This document shows positions 8,323-15,655 of a DNA stretch of 15,694 nucleotides, one piece after another; positions within the stretch are counted from its first letter, which is position 1; every line of letters starts with the position of its first letter. A program made the position numbers and the translations under genes. The notes below the pieces were generated by a model, which worked only from the letters and a program-made list of their open reading frames with translations, did not search any database and was not told the origin of the DNA. Source of the stretch: Paenibacillus sp. oral taxon 786 str. D14 (lineage in GTDB: Bacteria > Bacillota > Bacilli > Paenibacillales > Paenibacillaceae); assembly GCF_000159955.1 (NCBI RefSeq), contig NZ_GG695997.1, positions 34,893-50,586 of the forward strand, given 5' to 3'.

Positions 8323-8955
8323 ATGAACAGCTTTTTTAGCTATGTGCTACTTGGCTTATCTTTATCCGCCCCCATCGGCCCGGTGAACGCCGCCCAATTG
8401 GATAAAGGCATCCGCGGCGGCTTCCTGCACGCCTGGTTTGTTGGCCTTGGCGCCCTATCCGCCGACCTGCTGTACATGCTGCTCGTTTATTTTGGGGTGG
8501 TGCACTTCTTGAACACTCCGTTTATGAAAAGCTTCCTCTGGTTATTTGGGTTCTTCGTACTCACCTATATCGGCATCGACAGTCTGAAGCAAGCCGGCAA
8601 AATCCCCGACGGGGGGATGAGAGGCAGCGAGCCGCTTCGGAAGTCGCTCCTGTCCGGATTTCTCATGTCCGTCAGCAACCCGCTGTCCATCTTATTCTGG
8701 CTGGGGATATACGGTTCGGTATTAGCTCAAGCCGCAGCTCATATGCGGACTCATGACTTGATCATCAACAGCAGCGCTATTATTGTCGGACTGTTGGTAT
8801 GGGATTTCACGATGGCCGGATTTGCCAGCGTGTTCCGCAAGCTGCTAACGAACCGGGTCCTGATGCTGATATCGATATTGTCCGGCCTGTCCCTCATTGG
8901 GTTTGGGCTTTATTTTGGATATCAAGCCTTTTTACTGCTCGCGCAACGATGGTAA
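8323..8955 (+). CDS. LysE/RhtB-family exporter
   Basis: This is a 210-residue inner-membrane protein with about six hydrophobic helices. It shows the family start LGLSLSAPIGPVNAAQL (11-26), the intracellular motif GIDSLKQAG, and SVSNPLSILFWLG in the middle. LysE/RhtB proteins export amino acids or their derivatives; the substrate here cannot be told. The ATG at 8323 follows GGAGG at 8 nt. It is divergent from the hydrolase-TetR operon across a 171-bp gap holding the TetR operators, so shared control is possible but not shown. Its own promoter is not clear; GTACAAGC occurs twice (8253-8260 and 8280-8287) in the gap. Only 16 bp separate its stop from the convergent permease gene. Confidence 0.92.
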   Translation: MNSFFSYVLLGLSLSAPIGPVNAAQLDKGIRGGFLHAWFVGLGALSADLLYMLLVYFGVVHFLNTPFMKSFLWLFGFFVLTYIGIDSLKQAGKIPDGGMRGSEPLRKSLLSGFLMSVSNPLSILFWLGIYGSVLAQAAAHMRTHDLIINSSAIIVGLLVWDFTMAGFASVFRKLLTNRVLMLISILSGLSLIGFGLYFGYQAFLLLAQRW

Positions 8956-8971
8956 GTCAAGCTCCCTTCGA

Positions 8972-10366
8972 TCACGTCGTCCGTTTTGGACGCAGTACCA
9001 TCGATTTGGCTGGGCGGCCCCGCCGCTTGGCCTGTTTCTTCGGCTTCCAGACGACCAGCTGCATAATGAAGGTCACGATCCCGATGACGCCAACAAACGC
9101 CAGGCTTCCCCAGAATCCCGGCCGGCTCGTGTCATGGAACAAAGTCCCCGACACCGCGATCGCGATTAGCACCATGCCGCCCCACCGTTTGACTTGCCCA
9201 AACCCGCTAAGCTTGAGCAGCTTACCCGATGTCACCAGAATAAAAAACCAGTTATAAAGCAGCAGCAATCCGGCCGATGTCGTAATGTACTCGTATATGC
9301 GCCCCGGCATGACAAAGGACATCACCACGGAAGCTGCAAGTCCGGCGGCCGTGAGGCCAATGGCAAACAACGGCCGCTCCCGCCAGCCTTTCCGTGCGAA
9401 TAACGGCGGCGCATCCTTGTCCTTCGCGAGCGTAACCAGCATCGTCGTCACCGCATACAAGGAAGCGACCATCGTAGAGAAGCCGGCTACGATCAGCACG
9501 CCGTTAAACACATGGGAGATAAACGGCAGCGGATATTGGGCGAGGGCCGTTACGAATGGACTGCGTTTCGGGTCGAAGGTGTTCCAGGCCACCAAAGTGA
9601 CGGCAAGCCCAATCGACAGCAAGTACACCACCGAGAGCAACAGCAGCATGATCGTACCGGATTTCGGAGCTTCCTTCGGATCACGCAGCCGAATCGCCAT
9701 TATGCCCATTACCTCGATCCCGCCAAAGGCGTAAAACGCAAAAATAAATCCCGACCACAAGCCCATCCCTCCCGTTGGAAAGAAGGACTTGACCGTTTGC
9801 GGAAATTCCGGCGCTCTCCCGCCGCCTCCCTGAATCCAGCCCATCAGCGCGGCAGCGGCCACCCCCAGGAACATAAGGATGGCAGCGATTTTGATCACCG
9901 ACAGCACATTTTCCATCGAATCAAACACCTTATTGCCAAGCAAAATCACGCCCAGCCCTAATACGGCATATCCAATCGCAAACATCCACATCGGCACGCC
10001 GGGGAACCAAAAACGCGAGAATAGCGATAATGCCGTCAGTTGGCTGCCCATGATCAGCAGCTCCGAGCTCCAATACACCCAGCCGCTGCCGAAGCCCGCC
10101 CAGCGCCCAAAGGCCCGCTTCGCATAGGAACGGAAGGAGCCCTGCTCCGGCTGGTCCGCGGTCATGCGGGCTAAGACCTCAAATACCGTATAAGTCCCGG
10201 CCGCAGCCAGCAGGAACGCGATCAGAATGGATGGCCCCGCCATGCGGATCCCGATCCCCGATCCAAGGAAATACCCGGTGCCGATGGTTGATGCCACCCC
10301 CAGCAAGGAGAGCTGCCACCAGCGTAGATCGCCTTTTTTCCCCTCTCCGTTTTGCGCCTTGGCCAT
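8972..10366 (-). CDS. APC-family amino-acid permease
   Basis: This is a 464-residue membrane transporter with about 12 hydrophobic helices. The family signature in helix 1 is GVASTIGTGYFLGSGI (23-38). FYAFGGIEVMGIMA in the middle is the usual helix 6 binding region. The stretches GSFRSYAKRAFGRWAGF and WVYWSSELLIMGSQ recall B. subtilis YvbW/YbxG-type permeases. It should bring an amino acid in with protons; the substrate is not known. The C-terminus is a basic cytoplasmic tail (KKQAKRRGRPAK). The ATG at 10366 has GAGGGAG at about 8 nt. No clear promoter lies within 86 bp; transcription may come from the promoter at 10674-10702 past the terminator at 10453-10503. Confidence 0.93.
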   Translation of the reverse strand: MAKAQNGEGKKGDLRWWQLSLLGVASTIGTGYFLGSGIGIRMAGPSILIAFLLAAAGTYTVFEVLARMTADQPEQGSFRSYAKRAFGRWAGFGSGWVYWSSELLIMGSQLTALSLFSRFWFPGVPMWMFAIGYAVLGLGVILLGNKVFDSMENVLSVIKIAAILMFLGVAAAALMGWIQGGGGRAPEFPQTVKSFFPTGGMGLWSGFIFAFYAFGGIEVMGIMAIRLRDPKEAPKSGTIMLLLLSVVYLLSIGLAVTLVAWNTFDPKRSPFVTALAQYPLPFISHVFNGVLIVAGFSTMVASLYAVTTMLVTLAKDKDAPPLFARKGWRERPLFAIGLTAAGLAASVVMSFVMPGRIYEYITTSAGLLLLYNWFFILVTSGKLLKLSGFGQVKRWGGMVLIAIAVSGTLFHDTSRPGFWGSLAFVGVIGIVTFIMQLVVWKPKKQAKRRGRPAKSMVLRPKRTT

Positions 10367-10452
10367 GTTCTTGTCTCCCTCGTTTTATTTCAACAGTTCT
10401 GCATCCACGTATTCTGCGGCCGGCAAGCGGGAAATATGTAATCTGTTTCTTG

Positions 10453-10503
10453 CAAAAAAATAGCACCCGAAGCCCCGCTTGCCCCGGCGGAACTCCAAGT
10501 GCT
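10453..10503 (-). terminator. Terminator-like hairpin in front of the permease gene
   Basis: On the minus strand the arms AGCAC/GTGCT, AG/CT and CCGC/GCGG pair in order with small internal loops, then come A and seven T. It follows the small ORF at 10523-10609 and lies about 87 nt before the permease start. The loop region GGCAAGCGGG is exactly complementary to CCCGCTTGCC a little further downstream, so another fold is possible. Confidence 0.75.
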
Positions 10504-10522
10504 TTAATTAGAGATATTTCGA

Positions 10523-10609
10523 TTATTGGCCTGCGCCTTTCACCGGCTCTGGTTCAAGCTGCCCCTTCTTGGACGGCCAGAAGGCCGCTTTGCCAAGCAG
10601 CATGTCCAT
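10523..10609 (-). CDS. Possible small ORF, 28 residues, unknown
   Basis: The ATG at 10609 has GGAG 6 nt upstream and the peptide begins MDMLLGKAAFWPSKKGQ, ending in a Pro/Glu/Gly-rich tail. It lies between a strong minus-strand promoter and a terminator, which supports expression. An in-frame ATG at 10645 would give 40 residues with a very basic and acidic N-terminus but has no ribosome binding site. I do not recognise it. It could be a free small protein, a leader peptide for the permease, or chance. Confidence 0.4.
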   Translation of the reverse strand: MDMLLGKAAFWPSKKGQLEPEPVKGAGQ

Positions 10610-10648
10610 TGAAGTCTCCATCTCCCTTTTCTTGTTTGCTAACATGAG

Positions 10649-10662
10649 GTGATAAACATCAC
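10649..10662. promoter_or_regulatory. Short palindrome, possible operator
   Basis: GTGAT-AAAC-ATCAC is a perfect 5-4-5 inverted repeat just downstream of the predicted start of the minus-strand leader transcript. It could be a binding site for the neighbouring TetR protein. In addition TTAATTAT is repeated 21 bp apart (10671-10678, 10692-10699), two helical turns, within the two promoters. Confidence 0.3.
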
Positions 10663-10673
10663 TCTGATCATTA

Positions 10674-10702
10674 ATTATATATACCGGAAGGTTAATTATC
10701 AA
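10674..10702 (-). promoter_or_regulatory. Strong promoter toward small ORF and permease
   Basis: The minus strand has -35 TTGATA (10697-10702), 17 bp, and a perfect -10 TATAAT (10674-10679). It overlaps the -35 region of the divergent TetR promoter, so the two are likely to compete or be controlled together. Confidence 0.75.
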
Positions 10703-10721
10703 ACGGAAAATATGATATAAT
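10693..10721 (+). promoter_or_regulatory. Promoter of the second TetR gene
   Basis: A perfect -10 TATAAT (10716-10721) carries an extended TGA in front. The -35 is poor (TAATTA at 17 bp), which an extended -10 can offset. Confidence 0.65.
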
Positions 10722-10756
10722 ATGGGCTCAGTACAAGTTGCTCGAGGTGATCACGG

Positions 10757-11374
10757 TTGACCCTGCCACATAAAAAAGCCTTGGGACGGCCCGTCCAGCA
10801 GCCCGACGCCCTGGCGACGTCCGAGCAGATCCTGCGTTCTGCGTCGCTTCTATTTATGGAAAAGGGCTATAAGTCCGTATCCATGAATCAGGTTGCCGAG
10901 CATTGCGGGATCACCAAAGCTACCGTTTATTACTATTATCCAACCAAACAGGATTTGTTCGTGGCCTCTGTCGCGACGACGCTCGCCCGGGTGAATGGAC
11001 GCATCCGGCAGCTATTGGAGGAGCCCGGGACATTTCGGGAAAGATTGCTGAAAATTACCATTAACTATTTAAGGATTCCCCAGGTTCACATGGACGAAAT
11101 GTTCCGCAGCATCCAGCATCATTTGTCCGGTGAGCAGCAGGAAACTTTGATCCGCCACGAAAACGATCTGTACGAAACGCTTCGCGAAGGGTTCGCCCAA
11201 GCTGCCAAGCAAGGAGAGATCGTCTGCAGCGACCCAAACCTGGCCGCCCATCTGTACGTTTCGATGCTGCGGGTAGGAGAACGTCAATACGCCGACAAAA
11301 ATAAGCTGCTTCCGTCAGCGGAGCAGGCGGCCGAAGCGATCGTTAGCTTTTTGTGGAGAGGGATTCATAACTAA
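10757..11374 (+). CDS. TetR/AcrR-family regulator
   Basis: This is a 205-residue repressor-type protein. The HTH region runs about 21-70 with VSMNQVAEHCGITKATVYYY followed by the family YPTKQDLF. The rest is a helical ligand/dimer domain that I cannot assign to a known ligand. The N-terminus has a basic arm (HKKALGRP). I chose the TTG at 10757 since GAGGTGA lies 6 nt before it and no ATG fits. It is divergent from the permease leader with overlapping promoters, so it may control that unit and itself. The next gene follows after 21 nt and probably shares its transcript. Confidence 0.92.
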   Translation: MTLPHKKALGRPVQQPDALATSEQILRSASLLFMEKGYKSVSMNQVAEHCGITKATVYYYYPTKQDLFVASVATTLARVNGRIRQLLEEPGTFRERLLKITINYLRIPQVHMDEMFRSIQHHLSGEQQETLIRHENDLYETLREGFAQAAKQGEIVCSDPNLAAHLYVSMLRVGERQYADKNKLLPSAEQAAEAIVSFLWRGIHN

Positions 11375-11395
11375 ATTTGAAGGAGGTGGGAAGCT

Positions 11396-11698
11396 GTGGC
11401 TTTTGGCGTGTCGCGAGAGGAATTGGAGGCATGGAAGCGAAAGGTGGCTAGCGGAGAAATTGGTTTTCTGACCCACTATTGGCTGGACCCGCGGTTTCCG
11501 GATGCCAAGACCGTCACCAAAGTGGGTTGCTCCAACTTGGAGCGGCTCCGAGCTTGGTGCGAGGCCCATGGCCTTCCCGCCCGTTACATTCATCAACGCT
11601 CTCCGTTCCCTCATTTCGACCTAATCGGGCCGAAGCAGCGGGAAGTGTTGCAGGAAGAAGGGCTCTGGGATCAATTGGAGCGGTTTCACCTCCTCTAA
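11396..11698 (+). CDS. YneQ-like conserved hypothetical protein
   Basis: It has 100 residues, is soluble, and has no signal peptide. It opens MAFGVSREELEAWKRKVASG, then EIGFLTHYWLDPRFPDAKTV, and later has HQRSPFPHFDLIGPKQREVL. This resembles B. subtilis YneQ from memory; no function is known. The conserved His, Tyr, Asp and Trp residues hint at a folded domain, not a leader. The GTG start at 11396 follows GAAGGAGGTG. It lies 21 nt after the TetR gene and just before a strong terminator, so the two form an operon. Confidence 0.85.
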   Translation: MAFGVSREELEAWKRKVASGEIGFLTHYWLDPRFPDAKTVTKVGCSNLERLRAWCEAHGLPARYIHQRSPFPHFDLIGPKQREVLQEEGLWDQLERFHLL

Positions 11699-11705
11699 AC
11701 GATAG

Positions 11706-11749
11706 AAAGGCTGCTTGCCTGGATTTCTAGTCCGGCAAGCAGCCTTTTT
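11706..11749 (+). terminator. Intrinsic terminator of the TetR-YneQ unit, possibly bidirectional
   Basis: The stem GGCTGCTTGCC/GGCAAGCAGCC is extended by AAA/TTT outside and GGA/TCC inside, followed by TTTTT on the plus strand. On the minus strand it follows the ppaC stop by about 65 nt but only has a short T run. Confidence 0.92.
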
Positions 11750-11813
11750 GGCGTTCTATCTTAATGTCCTGACGGGGTGGACAAGCCCACACGTTCGATC
11801 AGGATCGTGCGAA

Positions 11814-12746
11814 TTAACGTTTATTGAAGATATCCGTCAAGACTGGCACGATTTGCGATTTGCGGGATACAACGCCTTTCAGTACGGCTTTGTTGTCAAC
11901 GAGCTTCACGTTGTAGGCTTGCTCGACGGCATCGGCTGCTTTACCCAGCGCCAAGCCCACGGAGTCGTTGTTCAGGATGTCGGTCACGACAAACAGGAAC
12001 AGGTCCAGTCCTTTGTTGGCGATGATCCCGTTCAGGGCTGCCTCAATTTCACTTTGACGGGACAAGACGTCGTTGACGTCCACCGCGTTCACTTGGGCGA
12101 TTTCAACTTTAGCTCCGCCCATGTCGAATTCTTTGGCGTCCAGGGAAATCAACTGCTCAATCGTCTTATCGCTGAGGTCGGCCCCTGCTTTCAGCATGTC
12201 CAATCCGTACTCTTCCGCGTTGACGCCGGCGATTTCAGCCAGCTCCCGTGCCGCAGCTACGTCTTGCTCAGTGCAGGTTGGCGATTTGAAGAGCAGCGAG
12301 TCGGAAATGATTGCGGACAGCATCAAGCCGGCGATGTTGGCTGGGACGGCGATGCCGTTTTCTTTATACATTTTATTCAGGATCGTTGCGGTGCAGCCAA
12401 CCGGTTCAGCCCGGTAGTACAGCGGTCCGCTTGTCTCGAAGTTGGCGATCCGGTGATGGTCGATCACTTCCACAACACGCACTTGCTCAATATCGGAAGC
12501 GCTTTGTTGACGTTCGTTATGGTCGACCAGAATGACTTCTTTCGCTTCGTTCGCCACGGTCTCAACCAAACGCGGCGCTTCGAAGCCAAAGCGTTCCAAT
12601 GCGAACGCCGTCTCCCCGTTTACATCGCCCAGGCGTACAGGCTCAACGTTCCAGCCCAGCTTGGACTTCAGGTCGGCGTAAGCGATTGCCGAACAAATCG
12701 TGTCCGTGTCGGGATTTTTATGACCGAAAATCAATACTTTTTCCAT
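11814..12746 (-). CDS. ppaC: Manganese-dependent inorganic pyrophosphatase
   Basis: This cytoplasmic family II pyrophosphatase of the DHH superfamily splits pyrophosphate into two phosphates and so pulls biosynthetic reactions forward. It has 310 residues, against 309 in B. subtilis. The metal ligands are in place: His9, Asp13 and Asp15 in GHKNPDTD, Asp75 in LVDHN, His97 in the DHH motif (95-97), and Asp148 in ISDS. The C-terminal DHHA2 domain contains SRKSQIVP near the end, the substrate-binding SRK motif. There are no CBS domains, so it is the simple, unregulated form. The ATG at 12746 has GGGGAG 7 nt upstream; an in-frame ATG at 12767 overlaps that region and is less likely. It is a single gene with its own promoter. 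Confidence 0.97.
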   Translation of the reverse strand: MEKVLIFGHKNPDTDTICSAIAYADLKSKLGWNVEPVRLGDVNGETAFALERFGFEAPRLVETVANEAKEVILVDHNERQQSASDIEQVRVVEVIDHHRIANFETSGPLYYRAEPVGCTATILNKMYKENGIAVPANIAGLMLSAIISDSLLFKSPTCTEQDVAAARELAEIAGVNAEEYGLDMLKAGADLSDKTIEQLISLDAKEFDMGGAKVEIAQVNAVDVNDVLSRQSEIEAALNGIIANKGLDLFLFVVTDILNNDSVGLALGKAADAVEQAYNVKLVDNKAVLKGVVSRKSQIVPVLTDIFNKR

Positions 12747-12781
12747 CTCATTACTCCCCTTTAGCATGACTTCATGTCAAA

Positions 12782-12811
12782 AGTATAGCTTATTAGCGGA
12801 GCGGCAAGCAA
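12782..12811 (-). promoter_or_regulatory. Promoter of ppaC
   Basis: The minus strand has -35 TTGCTT (12806-12811), 18 bp, then -10 TATACT (12782-12787). The start of transcription would fall near 12775, next to the small dyad TGAC-TTCAT-GTCA. Confidence 0.6.
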
Positions 12812-12925
12812 GACTCTCGTCCAAGCCTGGTCCGTTATCCGGACGTGATCCAGTGAGTTTACTTCTCCTATCAAACCGGGTACGATCAAGTTTAATGCTT
12901 CAGCTTATTCTTGCTTGGAATGGCG

Positions 12926-12975
12926 CTCAGTTGGGCCTTCAGTCCGCCTTCAGTCGGCATTCAGCAAATGTTCAG
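12926..12975 (+). promoter_or_regulatory. Five direct TCAG repeats, probable response-regulator binding array
   Basis: TCAG occurs at 12927, 12939, 12950, 12961 and 12972. The last four are TTCAG, spaced exactly 11 bp, and the first, CTCAG, is 12 bp from the second. OmpR/PhoB-type regulators typically bind direct repeats with about 11-bp period on one face of the helix. The array runs into the -35 position of the promoter of the response regulator gene, with a CATAAT -10 at 12986-12991 and no good -35. This fits activation of its own operon. Binding by this regulator is inference. Confidence 0.65.
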
Positions 12976-12985
12976 CATCATCGCG

Positions 12986-12991
12986 CATAAT
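12986..12991 (+). promoter_or_regulatory. -10 box of the two-component operon
   Basis: CATAAT matches the -10 consensus at 5 of 6 positions. No recognisable -35 lies 16-18 bp upstream; that place is taken by the TTCAG repeats, as in activator-dependent promoters. Confidence 0.5.
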
Positions 12992-13042
12992 AGAATCATC
13001 AGAATGGACACGCATGGATAGGTGCAAGGGGGATATTTTTCA

Positions 13043-13729
13043 ATGAAACAAGTTAAAGGGGCAAAAATCTTGCTGGTGGATGATGAACCGCATATCGTCC
13101 AGTTCCTTGAATTGGGGCTGCAAAATGAAGGATTTGAGGTCCGCACCGCCGGAGACGGGATGACCGCTGTCGCCATCGCCGCCGAATTTCAGCCGCATGT
13201 GATCGTACTGGATGTGATGATGCCGGGAATGGATGGCTTTGAAGTGTGCCGGTTGCTGCGAAAGAACGGGGAGAATGTATCCATCATTATGCTGACGGCC
13301 AAGGACGAAGTCGAAGATCGAGTGAAGGGGCTGACGATTGGCGCCGACGATTACGTCGTGAAGCCGTTCAGCTTCGAGGAGTTGCTCGCTCGGATCGGTG
13401 CGCGCCTGCGCAATCAGTTTCCGGCCCTGTTTGGTGAAGTGGTGATTGGCCCCTTCCGACTGGACGATCGCCGCAAGGAAATTGCCTATTTGGATCAGGT
13501 GTTGGAATTATCTCCCACCGAATATGAGCTGCTGAAATATTTGATCCTGAACCATGGCATCGTCTTAAGCAAAACGACGATTTTGGATAAAGTGTGGGGT
13601 TATGACTTTGGGGGCGAGGAAAATATCGTGGAGGTCTATATCCGGTCCCTGCGCGAAAAATTAAATGACCGGGAGCACCGGTTAATCCGAACGCTGCGCG
13701 GTGCGGGCTACCGCGTAGATCTGCCATGA
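13043..13729 (+). CDS. OmpR/PhoB-family response regulator
   Basis: This is a cytoplasmic DNA-binding regulator of 228 residues. The receiver domain (about 7-120) has the acidic pair in LLVDDEP (11-17), phospho-acceptor Asp57 in VLDVMMPG, Thr85 in MLTAKD, and Lys107 in VVKPFS. The C-terminal winged helix (about 135-225) contains LSPTEYELLKYL, the recognition-helix region ENIVEVYIRSLREKL, and RTLRGAGYRV. The ATG at 13043 has AAGGGGG 10 nt upstream; a GTG at 13022 is an alternative but would overlap that site. Its TGA overlaps the ATG of the kinase gene (ATGA), so the pair is coupled. It resembles ArlR/MprA-type regulators; the signal is unknown. Confidence 0.95.
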   Translation: MKQVKGAKILLVDDEPHIVQFLELGLQNEGFEVRTAGDGMTAVAIAAEFQPHVIVLDVMMPGMDGFEVCRLLRKNGENVSIIMLTAKDEVEDRVKGLTIGADDYVVKPFSFEELLARIGARLRNQFPALFGEVVIGPFRLDDRRKEIAYLDQVLELSPTEYELLKYLILNHGIVLSKTTILDKVWGYDFGGEENIVEVYIRSLREKLNDREHRLIRTLRGAGYRVDLP

Positions 13730-15342
13730 AGCGCCTTGCCGGCAGAAGCCGGGCACGGACTGGCGGGATTACCGCCGCCGGGAAGCGATGGATCCGCGGA
13801 CTTCGCAGCCTGATCTCCCCAAGCTCACTGCGCTTTCAGCTGCTCTCTAGATCCCTTTTTCTGTTAGCCGCTCTATTAATTCTGATTGGCGTATTTCAGT
13901 ACGTCATCATGAAAGACTTCCTATACAAAAACCAAGCCGAAACCATGGTATCCCAAATGCGCGGCCCGCTTCGGGATGTCTTTATGAAGGCAGGCCAGCC
14001 GATCGAACACTGGGGACCCCCGAAGCCGGGGGGGGATGGCGCTGGAGTCGGGGCTGAGGCCGGGATGAACGGGAGCGCGCCTGGCGGCGGGGGCATCGGC
14101 GGAGAAGGAACTGATGGTCGTCCTCCGCAGTTGTTTATCCCCGGCGCCTCGCTCGCCATCATCAACAGCGATCATGATTTTATCGATCTGAACGCTGAAT
14201 CCGGCGCCCCTGCCCCTCAGCTGTCCGATGCGGAATACGCCGCATTGTTCGAAGAGAGTCAGCCGGGATCGGAAGGCTACCGCGTCATCGAGGATCAGGA
14301 CGGGAAGGAACAGCTGGTGGTCTTTCGTTTGGTTGGGTTGCCCGGAGAACAAGGCGAACGTGCCTGGCTCGTCCAAATGGGCACTTATACCGCACCGTTA
14401 CGCGAAGTCGTGATGCGTCAGCTGCTGACGTTTGTCGGCCTCTCACTTCTGGCATTGGCCGGCGGACTGGCGCTGTATCTGCCGATTTTGCGCCAGGCGT
14501 TAACGCCGCTTAATCAAATGGTGCGCATCGTAGAGGATACCAATGCCGGGAATCTCAGCAACCGGTTCACGGCGGCATCCGGACAATCGGAAATTGATCG
14601 GCTGGGCGCTTCCTTTAATGGAATGCTGGAGCGGCTCGAGGAATCGTTTGAGGCCGAGCGTGAAGCGAAGGAGCAGATGCGCCGGTTCGTCGCGGACGCT
14701 TCCCACGAGCTGCGGACACCGCTGACCTCGATCCACGGCTTCCTGGAGGTGCTGCTGCGGGGAGCCGCCAACCGGCCGGAGCAGCTGCATACCGCGCTGA
14801 ACAGCATGCTGGGCGAAGCGCAGCGGATGAAGAAGCTGGTCGAGGATTTGCTGACGCTCGCCAAGCTCGACCGCACGCCAGTCGTCCAGCGCACCCAGGT
14901 ACGCTTGGATAAAGTGATCGCGGAGATGGAGCCGCATCTGCGGATGCTGGCCGGGGAGCGCGAGGTCCTGTTCGACCTGCAGCCAGGGCTGACCGCGATG
15001 TGCGACCGGGACAAAATCAAGCAAGTGGTGTTGAACCTGTTCCACAACGCCGTTCAGCATACCGACCCGCAGCAAGGGACCATCGCGGTGCGCTTGTCGG
15101 CTCACCCCCGTCAGGCTGAACTGGATGTGCGGGATAACGGGCCCGGCATTGCCCCCGAGCATTTGCCGCATGTGTTCGAGCGGTTTTACCGCATCGACGC
15201 CTCCCGCACGCGCAAACAGGGCGGAGCCGGGCTGGGCCTGTCCATCTCGCAAGCGATCGTTGAAGCGCATGGCGGCACGATCGAGGTTCACAGTGAGCCA
15301 GGCCAAGGCGCAACCTTCAGGGTGACGCTGCCGGCGATGTAA
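13726..15342 (+). CDS. Membrane sensor histidine kinase
   Basis: It has 538 residues and is the partner of the upstream response regulator. There is a basic cytoplasmic N-terminus, TM1 about 40-62, an extracellular sensor domain about 63-228, TM2 about 231-256, and HAMP about 257-311. The H-box ASHELRTPLTS carries phospho-His327, the N-box has Asn441 in LNLFHNAVQHT, the G1 box is DNGPGI (470-475), the F-box region VFERFYRID, and the G2 box is GGAGLGLS (499-506). All catalytic parts are intact. The sensor domain contains a Gly/Pro-rich low-complexity stretch at about 98-132, which looks like a flexible linker. There is no good ribosome binding site; the ATGA overlap implies coupled translation. 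The signal is unknown, though this architecture is common in cell-envelope stress sensors. No clear terminator follows. Confidence 0.95.
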   Translation: MKRLAGRSRARTGGITAAGKRWIRGLRSLISPSSLRFQLLSRSLFLLAALLILIGVFQYVIMKDFLYKNQAETMVSQMRGPLRDVFMKAGQPIEHWGPPKPGGDGAGVGAEAGMNGSAPGGGGIGGEGTDGRPPQLFIPGASLAIINSDHDFIDLNAESGAPAPQLSDAEYAALFEESQPGSEGYRVIEDQDGKEQLVVFRLVGLPGEQGERAWLVQMGTYTAPLREVVMRQLLTFVGLSLLALAGGLALYLPILRQALTPLNQMVRIVEDTNAGNLSNRFTAASGQSEIDRLGASFNGMLERLEESFEAEREAKEQMRRFVADASHELRTPLTSIHGFLEVLLRGAANRPEQLHTALNSMLGEAQRMKKLVEDLLTLAKLDRTPVVQRTQVRLDKVIAEMEPHLRMLAGEREVLFDLQPGLTAMCDRDKIKQVVLNLFHNAVQHTDPQQGTIAVRLSAHPRQAELDVRDNGPGIAPEHLPHVFERFYRIDASRTRKQGGAGLGLSISQAIVEAHGGTIEVHSEPGQGATFRVTLPAM

Positions 15343-15354
15343 AGGGCCAGCGGT

Positions 15355-15655
15355 GCATATGCTGGCTGAGCATACGCTGGCTGAGCATACGTCGGCTGAG
15401 CATACGTCGGCTGAGCATACGCTGAGCCAAGTATAGACCGGCCAAGGCGTGCGCCAGCCAGGCATAGAGAGCAACCGGGCAACGCACGCTAAGCATGCAC
15501 CGACGAAGCATATGCCCGGCTAAGCATACGATGGCACTCATATACCGGCCGCACATTCGCTAACCGGCCACCCAACGGTCGGCCAAGCATTCGCCCGCTA
15601 GCCATACATCAGTCGGCCACACATTCGCCCGCCAGCCTGCGGCTAACGGACCGTA
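15355..15655. repeat. Degenerate 15-bp tandem repeat tract downstream of the kinase gene
   Basis: Five near-identical units of GCATACGYYGGCTGA run from 15355 to 15429; units 3 and 4 are identical. Then the repeat decays (AGTATAGACCGGCCA at 15430) but words such as AAGCATACG, AAGCATATG, GGCCAAGCATTCG and CACATTCGCC keep returning every 15-19 bp until about 15655. Because 15 is a multiple of 3, all frames give pentapeptide-like repeats; the plus-strand units contain TGA stops, and the minus frames have no ribosome binding site, so I treat it as non-coding. The remaining 15656-15694 shows nothing recognisable. Confidence 0.85.

Noticed and set aside
10367..10670. T-box riboswitch in front of the amino-acid permease
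   Set aside because: The conserved GGGTGG-ACC T-box core and stem I motifs were not found; only a terminator-like hairpin is visible.
11715..12764. Plus-strand open frame of 349 codons
   Set aside because: It is exactly antisense to ppaC, whose catalytic residues are all present, and has no family resemblance or start signals.
14500..15474. Minus-strand open frame of 324 codons ending in the repeat tract
   Set aside because: It is antisense to the histidine kinase; its N-terminal pentapeptide repeats come from the 15-bp DNA repeat. No ribosome binding site.
15355..15655. CRISPR-like array or protein repeat
   Set aside because: Units are directly adjacent at 15 bp with no spacers, and plus-strand frames contain stops in each unit.
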